Assembly: GCF_001025175.1 (NCBI RefSeq)
Contig: NZ_AP012324.1
Location: 1,488,001-1,552,000 of the forward strand
Source of the DNA: Bifidobacterium breve DSM 20213 = JCM 1192
Lineage (GTDB): Bacteria; Actinomycetota; Actinomycetes; Actinomycetales; Bifidobacteriaceae
Length of the DNA: 64,000 bases
Direction of reading: 5' to 3'
The notes under the pieces were generated by a model that saw only the letters and a program-made list of their open reading frames with translations, searched no databases and was not told the DNA's origin. Shown one piece after another: positions 8,359-15,652 of this stretch. Every line of letters starts with the position of its first letter. Within the stretch, counting starts at the first letter, position 1. A program made the position numbers and the translations under genes.

Positions 8359-8666
8359 TCACCGTCCTTTTCGATGACAGCGCCCATGGCTTCCCGATAT
8401 TTCTTCGTTCGTTGGAACCGGTCGGCGAGCATGTTCGCGGCCTTGTCGATGATCTCGTCCTTGCGTTCTTCGAGGAAGCTTTGCAAAGCGGCCCCCAGCA
8501 ATCCATTCCACATGTTTTCCCGCGAATACGCGTTGGTGTGCGCGAAAACACTGTCCACGGCGTTTTTGGTGAGCTTGTCGAGCACGTCACTGTAGGCGTG
8601 TTCCTCGATGCGGTTCTGAATGGCCTTGTCGTCGATGCCGATGGCGAACTGCACGATGTGTTCCAT
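8355..8666 (-). CDS. Small helical phage protein, 103 residues
   Basis: A protein beginning MEHIVQFAIGIDDKAIQ, start chosen at 8666 from the GGAAGGAAAG site upstream. It is largely helical and charged (EERKDEIIDKAANMLADRFQRTKKYREAM). The pattern is common for small phage early proteins of unknown role. It is coupled to the next gene by overlap. Confidence 0.6.
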   Translation of the reverse strand: MEHIVQFAIGIDDKAIQNRIEEHAYSDVLDKLTKNAVDSVFAHTNAYSRENMWNGLLGAALQSFLEERKDEIIDKAANMLADRFQRTKKYREAMGAVIEKDGE

Positions 8667-8668
8667 GA

Positions 8669-8845
8669 TTACTTTCCTTCCTTTTCGATTTTGACGGTCT
8701 CCTTGTATGGGTTTTCGCTTGTATATTGCGGGAAGTCGCATTCCTGGTCTTTCCAACCGGCGGCATAGCCTTCGCTCCATGCCTTGCGGCGCTCGTGTTC
8801 CAATCGTTCATGGCTGTACATGGTTTTCGGTTCGTCGTTTCTCAT
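8669..8845 (-). CDS. Small phage protein, 58 residues
   Basis: Begins MRNDEPKTMYSHERLEHER, with AAGGACACGAA upstream and an ATGA overlap with the stop of the preceding gene. Highly charged and hydrophilic (RKAWSEGYAAGWKDQEC). Function is unknown. The same AAGGACACGAAATGA junction recurs upstream of the gene at 10873. Confidence 0.55.
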   Translation of the reverse strand: MRNDEPKTMYSHERLEHERRKAWSEGYAAGWKDQECDFPQYTSENPYKETVKIEKEGK

Positions 8846-9075
8846 TTCGTGTCCTTGCTTTGGTTCGGTGTCTCGTCCGGCATGGTGTCGGGATGGTCGA
8901 GCATGTGCTGGCAATGGCGTATGACCATCGCCAGTGTGTCTGCCTTTATGAGGTTGGCGTTGATGTTGGCGTAGAAGTCGCCGTCCGGTGCGTCGCAAAG
9001 CTCGTTGGCGAGGTCGGTGCACCAGTCGATGATTTCGTGCAGGGTTTTGTTTTTCTGGGTTATGTTCGTGGGCAT
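8842..9075 (-). CDS. Small phage protein, paralogue of gene at 11345
   Basis: A 77-residue protein beginning MPTNITQKNKTLHEIIDW and ending DTMPDETPNQSKDTK. The gene at 11345 begins MATNVTEKDKALQEVIDF and carries the same C-terminal pattern (SMPSEVPNQSEDTK), so the two are paralogues within one operon. The shared core includes a C-H-containing helix (IRHCQHMLDH versus INYCRHLLGY). Function is unknown. The start has GGAAGG upstream and lies inside the end of the replication gene. Confidence 0.65.
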   Translation of the reverse strand: MPTNITQKNKTLHEIIDWCTDLANELCDAPDGDFYANINANLIKADTLAMVIRHCQHMLDHPDTMPDETPNQSKDTK

Positions 9076-9866
9076 GGTTTTTCCTTCCGGTTGAGTTCGG
9101 CGGCGAGCGTGCATGCTGTTTCGTCTGGTTGGGCGGTTTCCTTGTCGCGTCCGAGCGCTTGCAGGACGTGTTCGCATTGCCACGTGTGTATGTGGCGTTT
9201 CGAGGGTGGGATGCCGCTCATGTTGGCGCGGCGTTGGCACCAGCCTTTCCATTGGCGTGTCCAGTCGTTAATGGTGCGTGTTTCGTGTTGGTGGCGGCCT
9301 GCGAATGCGAGCCATGCGGATTCGAGGTCGAGGTTCGGATATTCCACGGCCAGTGTCTTGTCGGTTTCGACGCACTCCCGCGATTCGCCGAAATCCTTCA
9401 CGCCGGTTTCTTTGGAGAAAGAAGAAGAATATTCTTCTTTCTCTTTCTTTGGTGTTCTGGTGTTCTGGTGTTCTGGTGTTTGTCCCGATTCTGTTTCGAT
9501 TCTGCCGGCAGTCTGCGCACTTTCTGCCGGCAGACTTTCGGCAGAATACCGTTCGCGCTCACGCTTGCGTTTGGCCATGACCTGCTGACGGCTCCGGTTG
9601 TGCTCAAGATAATCGTGGATGACATAGCCGCCATCCACGCTCTCGATCAATCCGACCTGCTGCAATGCGTCAAGCTCCTGCACGGTGATGTCGAGCACGA
9701 ACTCGGCGGTGTCCTCGTCCACATAACCGTCCGTGAGATTGTCACCGCAGTAGGAAAGCATGACGACGAATGCGCTGATGGCAGAGGGCATGGTGCGGCG
9801 TAGACGGCGCACCTTCCGGTTCAGGTAGAAGCCGTTCGACAATTGCACGTACCCGCGCCTAGCCAT
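9060..9866 (-). CDS. Phage replication initiator-like protein
   Basis: A 268-residue protein with an N-terminal winged-helix-like region (MARRGYVQLSNGFYLNRKVRRL, then an HTH near QELDALQQVGLIESVDGGYVIHDYL). A low-complexity linker rich in E, K, T and P follows at about residues 100 to 155. The C-terminal region has repeated tryptophans (WLAF, WTRQWKGWCQRR). The layout resembles phage replisome organisers that bind an origin inside their own gene, and the DNA of the linker is strongly repetitive. No helicase or helicase loader is seen nearby. It lies between the adenine methyltransferase and small genes, with AAGGAG upstream. Confidence 0.65.
   Translation of the reverse strand: MARRGYVQLSNGFYLNRKVRRLRRTMPSAISAFVVMLSYCGDNLTDGYVDEDTAEFVLDITVQELDALQQVGLIESVDGGYVIHDYLEHNRSRQQVMAKRKRERERYSAESLPAESAQTAGRIETESGQTPEHQNTRTPKKEKEEYSSSFSKETGVKDFGESRECVETDKTLAVEYPNLDLESAWLAFAGRHQHETRTINDWTRQWKGWCQRRANMSGIPPSKRHIHTWQCEHVLQALGRDKETAQPDETACTLAAELNRKEKPCPRT
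9422..9546 (-). repeat. Repeat cluster, candidate phage origin
   Basis: Within the linker of the replication gene lie three repeat types. There is an 18-bp palindrome AAGAAGAATATTCTTCTT at 9422-9439. GGTGTTCT occurs as three full tandem copies plus six bases at 9451-9480. Two copies of the palindrome CTGCCGGCAG lie at 9502-9511 and 9524-9533, with a half copy after them. Iterons beside an A/T-rich palindrome inside the initiator gene resemble the lambda O arrangement. The role as an origin is inference. Confidence 0.45.
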
Positions 9867-9883
9867 TTATCTCTCTCCTTCCT

Positions 9884-10342
9884 TCATCTTTCTCCGGTGC
9901 GCATTACGACGATCATGCTGGGGAATGGCGCCGGGCCGCCCGGTATGCCGTTCGTCTCGAACCGGAGTCGGCCTTTGAGGAACCTGACCTCCGCACGGTT
10001 GAGAATGAATTGTTGGAACCAGCGTGTGTCGGTGCGAGCGGGCAGGAGCATGACGACGAGGGTGTCTTTGCGGCTGGCTTCTGCGCTGCATTTGCGCACC
10101 CATTCCGCGATTGCCTTGCCGTATGGAGGATTGCAGAATACCGTCTCCCCCCCCCACTCATGATCAAATGCGCTGTCTTCGGCTGTATAGTATTTCTGGC
10201 ACTTGTGGTTCGTTGCGCTGCTAGCCGCGTCTAACGTGAAGTGAAACTCCGCGTCGAGCTGGTCAAACAATTCCTGTGGAGTCTCCCAATTCATGCGGTT
10301 TGACATGTAAGCTGCGCCACCGGCACCAGTGAAATCGCTCAT
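9884..10342 (-). CDS. Phage DNA N6-adenine methyltransferase
   Basis: A 152-residue methyltransferase of the phage Dam family. It starts with the typical NWETPQELFDQLDAEF pattern and has the catalytic NPPYG motif at about residues 90 to 94. It probably methylates adenines of phage DNA to avoid restriction or control replication and packaging. The coding strand carries a run of nine G just before the catalytic motif (encoding WGGE), which keeps the frame open here. A change by one base would end the protein before the NPPY motif is made in frame. Confidence 0.85.
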   Translation of the reverse strand: MSDFTGAGGAAYMSNRMNWETPQELFDQLDAEFHFTLDAASSATNHKCQKYYTAEDSAFDHEWGGETVFCNPPYGKAIAEWVRKCSAEASRKDTLVVMLLPARTDTRWFQQFILNRAEVRFLKGRLRFETNGIPGGPAPFPSMIVVMRTGER

Positions 10343-10373
10343 TTTTAGTCTCGTTTCCTTCCTTGTTCGGCCA

Positions 10374-10550
10374 TCACATGCTCCCGAGCCCTCGGTAGAA
10401 TTCGTCGTCGGTCATGCCATACAGCGGGTCCATGCCAGTTGTCGGCCTGCGCATGGCCAGCTTGTACCCGCAGTAGGGGCATGTCACGTAATATGTGCCG
10501 ACGGTCTCGCCGCAGTGGGCGCATTCCACATACTTGATCGTCTTGCTCAT
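10374..10550 (-). CDS. Tiny zinc-ribbon phage protein, 58 residues
   Basis: An ORF starting at 10550 (MSKTIKYVECAHCGETVG) with two CxxC pairs (CAHC and CPYC) spaced as in a zinc ribbon, then a tail ending MTDDEFYRGLGSM. It overlaps the upstream stop as ATGA and has GGAAGG upstream. A nucleic-acid-binding or protein-contact role is plausible but unproven. Confidence 0.65.
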   Translation of the reverse strand: MSKTIKYVECAHCGETVGTYYVTCPYCGYKLAMRRPTTGMDPLYGMTDDEFYRGLGSM

Positions 10551-10876
10551 TCGTTTACCGCCTTCCGTGCGGTTTCGAGCAGGTCTCGTGCCTTGTCAAG
10601 CCATTCGTCTTGCGCGTCGCACATGCCCATGTTCCGCCATAGGTTCTTCTCTTGTTCGGCTGGCGGCTCGGTCGGGAACCAGAGTGGCGGTTGTGAGAGG
10701 TAGCACAGTCTTTTCGCCACGGCCTCTATCTCGGCATTCGTGGGTGGCGCGTTGCGACCGCGCAGGTATGCTTCCTGCAAATCGTCCGTGTCGCAGCAAA
10801 ACTGTTCCTTGACATGCGTTCCATCCCAGTGGCGGGTCGGATACGCCTTCTCAGCTTCATCATCCGCGATACTCAT
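10547..10876 (-). CDS. Small phage protein, 109 residues
   Basis: Begins MSIADDEAEKAYPTRHW and ends in a helical region (DEWLDKARDLLETARKAV). The start at 10876 follows CGGAG and overlaps the upstream stop. It has a segment rich in tryptophan and proline (QPPLWFPTEPPAEQEK). I do not recognise the family. Confidence 0.6.
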   Translation of the reverse strand: MSIADDEAEKAYPTRHWDGTHVKEQFCCDTDDLQEAYLRGRNAPPTNAEIEAVAKRLCYLSQPPLWFPTEPPAEQEKNLWRNMGMCDAQDEWLDKARDLLETARKAVNE

Positions 10877-11154
10877 TCCCACATCTCCGTTTCGTCGTTC
10901 CTGTAGTTCTTGCATTGGAATATGCGTGCTAACGTGTCAGCATCATCCAACGTTTGTTGCGGTATCGGTTCGAGCATTCCGGTCGGATAGTCGCGTGCCG
11001 CTACAGCTATCCGGGCTTTTTCCTGCATTTCCCAGAGGATCAGCTTGTACCCCTTGAGCATGTCGGTATGCGCGTCGTAGATTCTCCTGATGCTGACTGC
11101 ATAGTGCGTATCAGTCATAGGCAGTGTTTTTTCATCGGTTTCCGCTGCGCTCAT
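10873..11154 (-). CDS. Small phage protein, 93 residues
   Basis: Begins MSAAETDEKTLPMTDTHYAV, with GGAAGGACACGAA upstream and ATGA coupling to the preceding gene. It is mostly helical (RRIYDAHTDMLKGYKLILWE) and ends FQCKNYRNDETEMWE. Function is unknown. Confidence 0.6.
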   Translation of the reverse strand: MSAAETDEKTLPMTDTHYAVSIRRIYDAHTDMLKGYKLILWEMQEKARIAVAARDYPTGMLEPIPQQTLDDADTLARIFQCKNYRNDETEMWE

Positions 11155-11348
11155 TTCGTGTCCTTCCAATGTTTTTCACGCCAGTCGGCGATTCTCTGAC
11201 GGTCTTCGTCTGTTAATCCCTCATGGCACTTGAACATGACAAGGCTGAGCGCGAACTCGTAGCCTTCGCTCCACTTGTCAGGCACGCCATGCACATGGTT
11301 CTCGTCGAAGAGGTAACGGCAGTAATCATGCAGTTCGTCAATCGTCAT
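11151..11348 (-). CDS. Small phage protein, 65 residues
   Basis: Begins MTIDELHDYCRYLFDENHVHG, with a GCGAGGACGCGAA upstream region and overlaps at both ends. The protein is acidic and aromatic-rich (DKWSEGYEFALSLVMFK, ADWREKHWKDTK). No family is recognised. Confidence 0.6.
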   Translation of the reverse strand: MTIDELHDYCRYLFDENHVHGVPDKWSEGYEFALSLVMFKCHEGLTDEDRQRIADWREKHWKDTK

Positions 11349-11848
11349 TTCGCGTCCTCGCTTTGCTTGGTGGTTTCGGTTTCATGTTCATCGAATGGGA
11401 CTGCCAGCTTCACGTGGCTGTTCATGATCGCGATGCGAGCCGGATCTTTAAACCACGTAATGCCTTCGGCATAATGCACGTATCCGCAAGCAAGCCCATA
11501 AATCCCGTCACAGCGTTCCGCCCACCCGCTTTTCAGGTAGTATGTTTCGTTCGTATCAAGTTCCACGCGCAGACCCATGTCATGCGGGAGGAGTTCTGAC
11601 ACACTGCTCTTTTTCGTGTCCTCGCTTTGATTCGGCACCTCGGACGGCATGGAGCCGGAATAGCCAAGCAGGTGACGGCAGTAATTGATTACATGCTCGT
11701 AAGCCGTCGTCATTCCGTCGTAAAAGTTGTACTTCAGCACTCCTTTGTCTGGATTATCAGAAGCGTTATTAGCTGCGTCCCACTCTTTTTCCAGAAAGTC
11801 GATGACTTCCTGCAGGGCCTTGTCTTTCTCGGTGACGTTCGTGGCCAT
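11345..11848 (-). CDS. Phage protein, long paralogue of gene at 8842
   Basis: A 167-residue protein. Its first 80 residues parallel the whole 77-residue protein at 8842 (MATNVTEKDKALQEVIDF, VINYCRHLLGY, SMPSEVPNQSEDTK). The remaining half is unique, with a beta-rich pattern (MGLRVELDTNETYYLKSGW, CGYVHYAEGITWF) and again ends in TKQSEDAK. The repeated QSxDxK tail suggests that the ancestral unit was duplicated and the copy then fused to or extended by a second domain. Function is unknown. The start has AAGGAAC upstream. Confidence 0.6.
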   Translation of the reverse strand: MATNVTEKDKALQEVIDFLEKEWDAANNASDNPDKGVLKYNFYDGMTTAYEHVINYCRHLLGYSGSMPSEVPNQSEDTKKSSVSELLPHDMGLRVELDTNETYYLKSGWAERCDGIYGLACGYVHYAEGITWFKDPARIAIMNSHVKLAVPFDEHETETTKQSEDAK

Positions 11849-11850
11849 GG

Positions 11851-12243
11851 CTAGTGTTCCTTTTCTTCGATTCTTATGGTGATGTGGTAGACGCCCTTCT
11901 GCGTGCTGGGCTGGCCGAGCCGGTAGTCGGGGCCTGTCACGTATATGGCGTTGTCGTCGGGCCAGTAGCCTGACTGGGTGATGCCGTCGAGTATCGCCTT
12001 GACCATGGGGGCCGCGTTCTCGGGGTCGAACCGTCCGTGTGTCAATGGGTGGATGATGGCTGTCACGTGCACCGGCCAGTATGTCGGGCGCGTGAGTCTG
12101 CCGGCGTTGATGAGACTGCGGAAGGTGATGTGGGCGGCGTCCTTGACCCGCTTCTTCTTGGCGTATGGCACCGCCCAGCTGCGGCTTCGAAGGTTCTGCG
12201 TCCACCACAGTTGCCTGCTGATCGCGATGTCAATCTCGCTCAT
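11851..12243 (-). CDS. RusA-like Holliday junction resolvase
   Basis: A 130-residue endonuclease of the RusA/Gp67 type that resolves branched phage DNA. The recognisable core is DPENAAPMVKAILDGIT and YWPDDNAIYV, where acidic residues form the metal site, preceded by a basic segment (YAKKKRVKDAAH). It sits directly after SSB, RecT and the YqaJ exonuclease, completing a recombination module. The start at 12243 is inside the end of a 47-residue upstream ORF. Confidence 0.82.
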   Translation of the reverse strand: MSEIDIAISRQLWWTQNLRSRSWAVPYAKKKRVKDAAHITFRSLINAGRLTRPTYWPVHVTAIIHPLTHGRFDPENAAPMVKAILDGITQSGYWPDDNAIYVTGPDYRLGQPSTQKGVYHITIRIEEKEH

Positions 12244-12373
12244 AATGGTCGGCCTCCTCTTCCTCGGCTTCGATCTCGCATTCGGGGCATGGGATGGGGC
12301 GCGCCGGATACAACGCGCACCCATGCCTCGGACAGACCGGTTCCACGTCAGGTGGTTCGATCCATTCGCGCAT
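12230..12373 (-). CDS. Tiny four-cysteine phage protein, 47 residues
   Basis: A short ORF starting MREWIEPPDVEPVCPRHGC with cysteines arranged CPRHGC and CPEC, consistent with a small zinc ribbon, followed by an acidic run (EAEEEEADHY). It shares a TGATG junction with the end of ssb and runs into the start of rusA, which supports translation. Its role is unknown. Confidence 0.55.
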   Translation of the reverse strand: MREWIEPPDVEPVCPRHGCALYPARPIPCPECEIEAEEEEADHYERD

Positions 12374-12873
12374 CAGAATTCACCGTCCGCGTCCGCCCAC
12401 GGGTCAGTCGCTGTCGCGCCACCACCGGCGGCGCGGTCGGCGGCCCACGGGTCGGTCGCTGGCGAGTCGGCCCGTTGTCCCGTGGGTTGGGGGCGCGTGG
12501 CCCGTTGGCTGTCGGCGCGCGTGACCTGCGCGGTCGCGTACCGCAGGGACGGGCCGATCTCGTCCACCTGCATCTCGATCACGATGCGGTTGGAGCCATC
12601 CTGAGCTTGATAGGAGTGTTGCCGCAACCGTCCCTGCGCGATCACGCGCATGCCCTTCGACAGGCTCTGCGCGCAATGCGCGGCGAGGTCACGCCAAGCG
12701 GCGCAGCGGAGGAACAACGCTGGACCGTCCTCCCACTGGCCGGACTGGCTGTTGTATTGGCGTGGCGTGCTGGCGATGGTGAAATTGCAGACCGTGCCAC
12801 CATTCTGAGTCGTGCGGGTTTCCGGGTCGGCGGTCAGATTGCCGACGATCGTGATAACGGTCTCTCCGGCCAT
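12373..12873 (-). CDS. ssb: Single-stranded DNA-binding protein
   Basis: A 166-residue phage SSB. The OB fold occupies residues 1 to about 110, with ITIVGNLTADPETR at the start, VCNFTIAS and an IAQGRLRQHSY strand. A glycine- and alanine-rich linker with repeated TDPWA units follows. The tail ends DADGEF, acidic with a terminal phenylalanine, as in bacterial SSB tails that recruit partner enzymes, though it lacks the usual IPF. It protects single strands during phage replication and RecT annealing. ATG at 12873 shares TGATG with the upstream stop. Confidence 0.92.
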   Translation of the reverse strand: MAGETVITIVGNLTADPETRTTQNGGTVCNFTIASTPRQYNSQSGQWEDGPALFLRCAAWRDLAAHCAQSLSKGMRVIAQGRLRQHSYQAQDGSNRIVIEMQVDEIGPSLRYATAQVTRADSQRATRPQPTGQRADSPATDPWAADRAAGGGATATDPWADADGEF

Positions 12874-13043
12874 CACTCACCATCCTTCACGTCGAAGATG
12901 TGTATGAATTCACCTTTTGCCCTGCCGTAAGCGTCCCCACGCCCATCGTCGTAAGAGAAGTCCAGGCACAATTCCTTAGCTCTTTCAGCTTCGGCGCACT
13001 TACTGTCCAGCCATTGCAGGTACTTGCGAATCTTCTCGTCCAT
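12873..13043 (-). CDS. Tiny phage protein, 56 residues
   Basis: Begins MDEKIRKYLQWLDSKCAEAE and ends FIHIFDVKDGE. It overlaps both recT (TGATG) and ssb (TGATG), so it is very likely co-translated. It is a charged, mostly helical protein between the recombinase and SSB. A recombination accessory role is only a guess from position. Confidence 0.55.
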   Translation of the reverse strand: MDEKIRKYLQWLDSKCAEAERAKELCLDFSYDDGRGDAYGRAKGEFIHIFDVKDGE

Positions 13044-13888
13044 CACTCACCGTCCTTTGCTTCCGTCTCAGGCTCGGCGCCGGTGTCCGACATGTCCGGC
13101 TCCAGGACTTCGGCGGTCACGTCGTCGGCTTCATCGGTGCCGTCATCCTCAAGCACCGGCTGGAACACATCGCCGTAATCGGGCGTGGTGTCGTCATTGG
13201 CGGCGGCGGTCTGCGCCTGCACGGTCAAAGGCAGGTACGGTGCCGCGCGACGGATGGCGGTCTTCTTCGCCATGGCCTCGTAATCGGTCTTCCACGGGCC
13301 GAAATTACCGCTCTTGCTGCGCGCCCTCGCCTGCTCGATCTCCTGACGGTTCAGAACGAGGAAGTAGTGGCCACCGTCCTTGAAATGCGCGACCATGTAC
13401 ACGTGGGTCAGTTCGCCGGGGTTGGCGCATGGCACGTGGCGCAAATCCTCGTTGAGACCATAACTGTAGGAGAATTCGTCTCCCTGGTGTACGGCTCGGG
13501 CGCTGATGTCCACGAGCTGGCCGCTGCGGCGCGCCAGGTCGATCATGCCGCGATAGCCCATGATGAACGTGGCCTCCATGCCTCCGGTCTTCTTGTTGCG
13601 GAAGGGCAGCACGTAGGCGCGGCCCAGTCCGTCCACGTTGGACGGTTCCAATCCGAGCGCGCTGCAGGTCATGAAGCAGGAGAGCACGCTTTGCGGCGAG
13701 CATTCCGCGAGTTTTGGCGTTTTGTTGATCGCGGACACGCACATCTGGTAGAGGCGGTCGGGGCTGATGTTGTTGCCGACGACGCTGGCGATGCGCGGCC
13801 AGCTTTTCTTCATCATCATTTTCAGATTTTGTTTCGGCGTCATTTCGACCATCTGCTGTCCCTGCGCCTGCTGTGCGATTGCTCCCAT
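13043..13888 (-). CDS. recT: RecT single-strand annealing recombinase
   Basis: A 281-residue protein of the RecT family that anneals and exchanges single strands in phage recombination. Diagnostic segments are the helical N-terminus (TPKQNLKMMMKKSWPRIASV), the central GLGRAYVLPFRNKKTGG and EATFIMGYRGMIDLARRSGQ, and the AMAKKTAIRRAAPYLPL helix. The final 60 residues are acidic and disordered. It follows the YqaJ nuclease, which makes its single-stranded substrate. The start at 13888 has AAAGGAG upstream. Confidence 0.93.
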   Translation of the reverse strand: MGAIAQQAQGQQMVEMTPKQNLKMMMKKSWPRIASVVGNNISPDRLYQMCVSAINKTPKLAECSPQSVLSCFMTCSALGLEPSNVDGLGRAYVLPFRNKKTGGMEATFIMGYRGMIDLARRSGQLVDISARAVHQGDEFSYSYGLNEDLRHVPCANPGELTHVYMVAHFKDGGHYFLVLNRQEIEQARARSKSGNFGPWKTDYEAMAKKTAIRRAAPYLPLTVQAQTAAANDDTTPDYGDVFQPVLEDDGTDEADDVTAEVLEPDMSDTGAEPETEAKDGE

Positions 13889-13890
13889 GA

Positions 13891-14853
13891 TTATTGCTCC
13901 TTTTCTTCGGTGGATTTGAATGCGAATTTGCGGTATGTGGTGGCTTTGACGACGTATTCCTTGCGGGTCGTCGGCTTGTAGGTGGCTTGGAGGTTGCCGC
14001 AACGCACGCCCGTATGCGAGCCGATGCGCACGATGATCTGCTCCTGCAATGCCTTCTGCTCGTTTTTCAGTTCCTTCGCGCGGTTGGACGTGCTCTCGTA
14101 TCTTGCGAGCAGGTCGTAGAGGTCATCGTCGTCGCTTTCGTCCACGATGTCCGGAGCGGGTTCCGGGAACGCCTTCTGCACGTCGCCGCCGGTCAATTGC
14201 GGTGGCGTGCCGGTGGTGACGAAACGCCAGAAGTCGGCTGCGGCCTTGTCGATCGCGCCCATATCCTCCACGTCGGCCTTGAACGGAATCTCTACCGGCT
14301 CGTCGTCTCCGATGGCCGCGTACACGACTCCCCACGTCCATCCCGTTACAAGCGCGTAGAACTCGACTTGGGCGAGATAATAAGGTGGGATTCGGAGGCT
14401 GCCGTCCTCGTCATGCCAGTCCCCCGCTCGACGGTTGCTCGCCGTTTTGATTTCAAGGATTCCAAAACTTCCGTCCTCACCTTGCAGGATGCCGTCAAGG
14501 GAAGCGCGCAGGTATGGCTTCCCGCGCATGATGAACTGCTTGTCGGTGCCGTCCGTGACGAGCATTTCCGGATGATTGGCGCGGAAACGCTTCCTGAGCT
14601 CGTTCTCCAAGGCATTGCCCTTGACGATCGCCCACTTGTCCGAGATGTCCTCCGGTTCCACGCGGCCGGTCTTCTCAAGCCACAATTCGTACGGTGTCTT
14701 GAAGGAATTCAGGCCGAGGATCGTGCTCATGTCGGAACCGCCCACACCCGCCTTACGGCTTTTCAACCACGCGAGATGACGTTCCGTCTTCTTGCACTGC
14801 CGGAACCGTTCAATCGTGTAGCGTTCCGTGTCCTTGAGTGGGATACGTTTCAT
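13891..14853 (-). CDS. YqaJ/lambda-exo family nuclease
   Basis: A 320-residue exonuclease of the YqaJ viral recombinase family, partner of RecT. The active-site pattern is seen in order: VGGSDMSTILGLN, GNALENELRKRF, LRASLDGIL and ILEIKTAS, matching the acidic and lysine residues of the PD-(D/E)XK fold. The C-terminal part has a coiled-coil-like region (RYESTSNRAKELKNEQKALQ). It chews duplex ends to expose strands for annealing. It overlaps the next upstream ORF as ATGA. Confidence 0.92.
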   Translation of the reverse strand: MKRIPLKDTERYTIERFRQCKKTERHLAWLKSRKAGVGGSDMSTILGLNSFKTPYELWLEKTGRVEPEDISDKWAIVKGNALENELRKRFRANHPEMLVTDGTDKQFIMRGKPYLRASLDGILQGEDGSFGILEIKTASNRRAGDWHDEDGSLRIPPYYLAQVEFYALVTGWTWGVVYAAIGDDEPVEIPFKADVEDMGAIDKAAADFWRFVTTGTPPQLTGGDVQKAFPEPAPDIVDESDDDDLYDLLARYESTSNRAKELKNEQKALQEQIIVRIGSHTGVRCGNLQATYKPTTRKEYVVKATTYRKFAFKSTEEKEQ

Positions 14854-15008
14854 TCCTTCGTCGCCTTCATTTCTTGGACTTCAGCGTCGAAAAAATCGAT
14901 GATGAGATTGCAGATGGCGGGTGCCGACGTTTTGAGTTGGGCTTTTTCCTCTTCGCTTTCGGCTTTGATGGCGAAAACGCCATCCTTGCTATTGAAATTG
15001 AGTCTCAT
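14850..15008 (-). CDS. Tiny phage protein, 52 residues
   Basis: Begins MRLNFNSKDGVFAIKAESEE, ends MKATKE, and overlaps its neighbours at both ends with ATGA junctions. It is charged, with a hydrophobic stretch ICNLIIDFFD. Function is unknown. Its place directly before the YqaJ nuclease may mean a recombination accessory role. Confidence 0.55.
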   Translation of the reverse strand: MRLNFNSKDGVFAIKAESEEEKAQLKTSAPAICNLIIDFFDAEVQEMKATKE

Positions 15009-15652
15009 TTCGCCACGTCCTTCGAGTAGTTGGCTTTCAGGTCCATGAGTTCGCCGTTGAGGAGTTTCGTGGCGAATCCGTAGACGACCTTGTCGTTGGC
15101 TTGGAATGCGGTTCGTTGCAATGCGCTTACTGCGTCGAAAATGCCGGTCAATGCGTTGGAGATGATGGCGCGTGGATCGGCTGTGGCTTGTGGCCTGACG
15201 CTGATGGTTCCGGTGGTGATGCCGGTCGGTGTGAGTTTCTCTGCGGTGATGCTGGTCGCTGTGAGTTTCTGTGTGGTGGTCATGGTTTCTTTCTTCTTTC
15301 CGGTTGTGGTGGTTTCCCGTGCTTTGCTGCGTGGTGAATGCTTGTCGAAGGCCGGCAATAGTCCTTCCTTGCGGAGTTGGCCGAGAATGTTGCCGACCGT
15401 TTTCTGGCTTAGGTTGAGCGCTTCGGCGGTTTCCTTGCCGTCGAACGGTTGGCCTTGGTCAATGCGTTTCTTGCAGTGCGCGAGGATGAGGTCTCGTTTC
15501 GACGGCGCTTCCGGTTTCGCCGGAAGGCCATTCGTGAGTAGTCCGGACTTGCGTAACGCCCGCATTTCCGTGATGTCGAGACCGGCCTCGCCCAACTCGT
15601 CGTAGATTTTCTTCAGTTCGGCGAGTTCGCCGTCCGTGTATTCGTGTTTCAA
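15005..15652 (-). CDS. Phage DNA-binding protein with HTH
   Basis: A 215-residue protein starting at TTG with AAGGAACACG upstream. Residues 50 to 100 look like a winged helix-turn-helix (RDLILAHCKKRIDQGQPFDG, ALNLSQKTVGNILGQLRKEG). The middle holds a degenerate repeat KLTATSIT/KLTPTGIT. The C-terminal third is helical (IISNALTGIFDAVSALQR). It may be an early transcription regulator or replication accessory factor. It is translationally coupled to genes on both sides. Confidence 0.65.
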   Translation of the reverse strand: MKHEYTDGELAELKKIYDELGEAGLDITEMRALRKSGLLTNGLPAKPEAPSKRDLILAHCKKRIDQGQPFDGKETAEALNLSQKTVGNILGQLRKEGLLPAFDKHSPRSKARETTTTGKKKETMTTTQKLTATSITAEKLTPTGITTGTISVRPQATADPRAIISNALTGIFDAVSALQRTAFQANDKVVYGFATKLLNGELMDLKANYSKDVAK

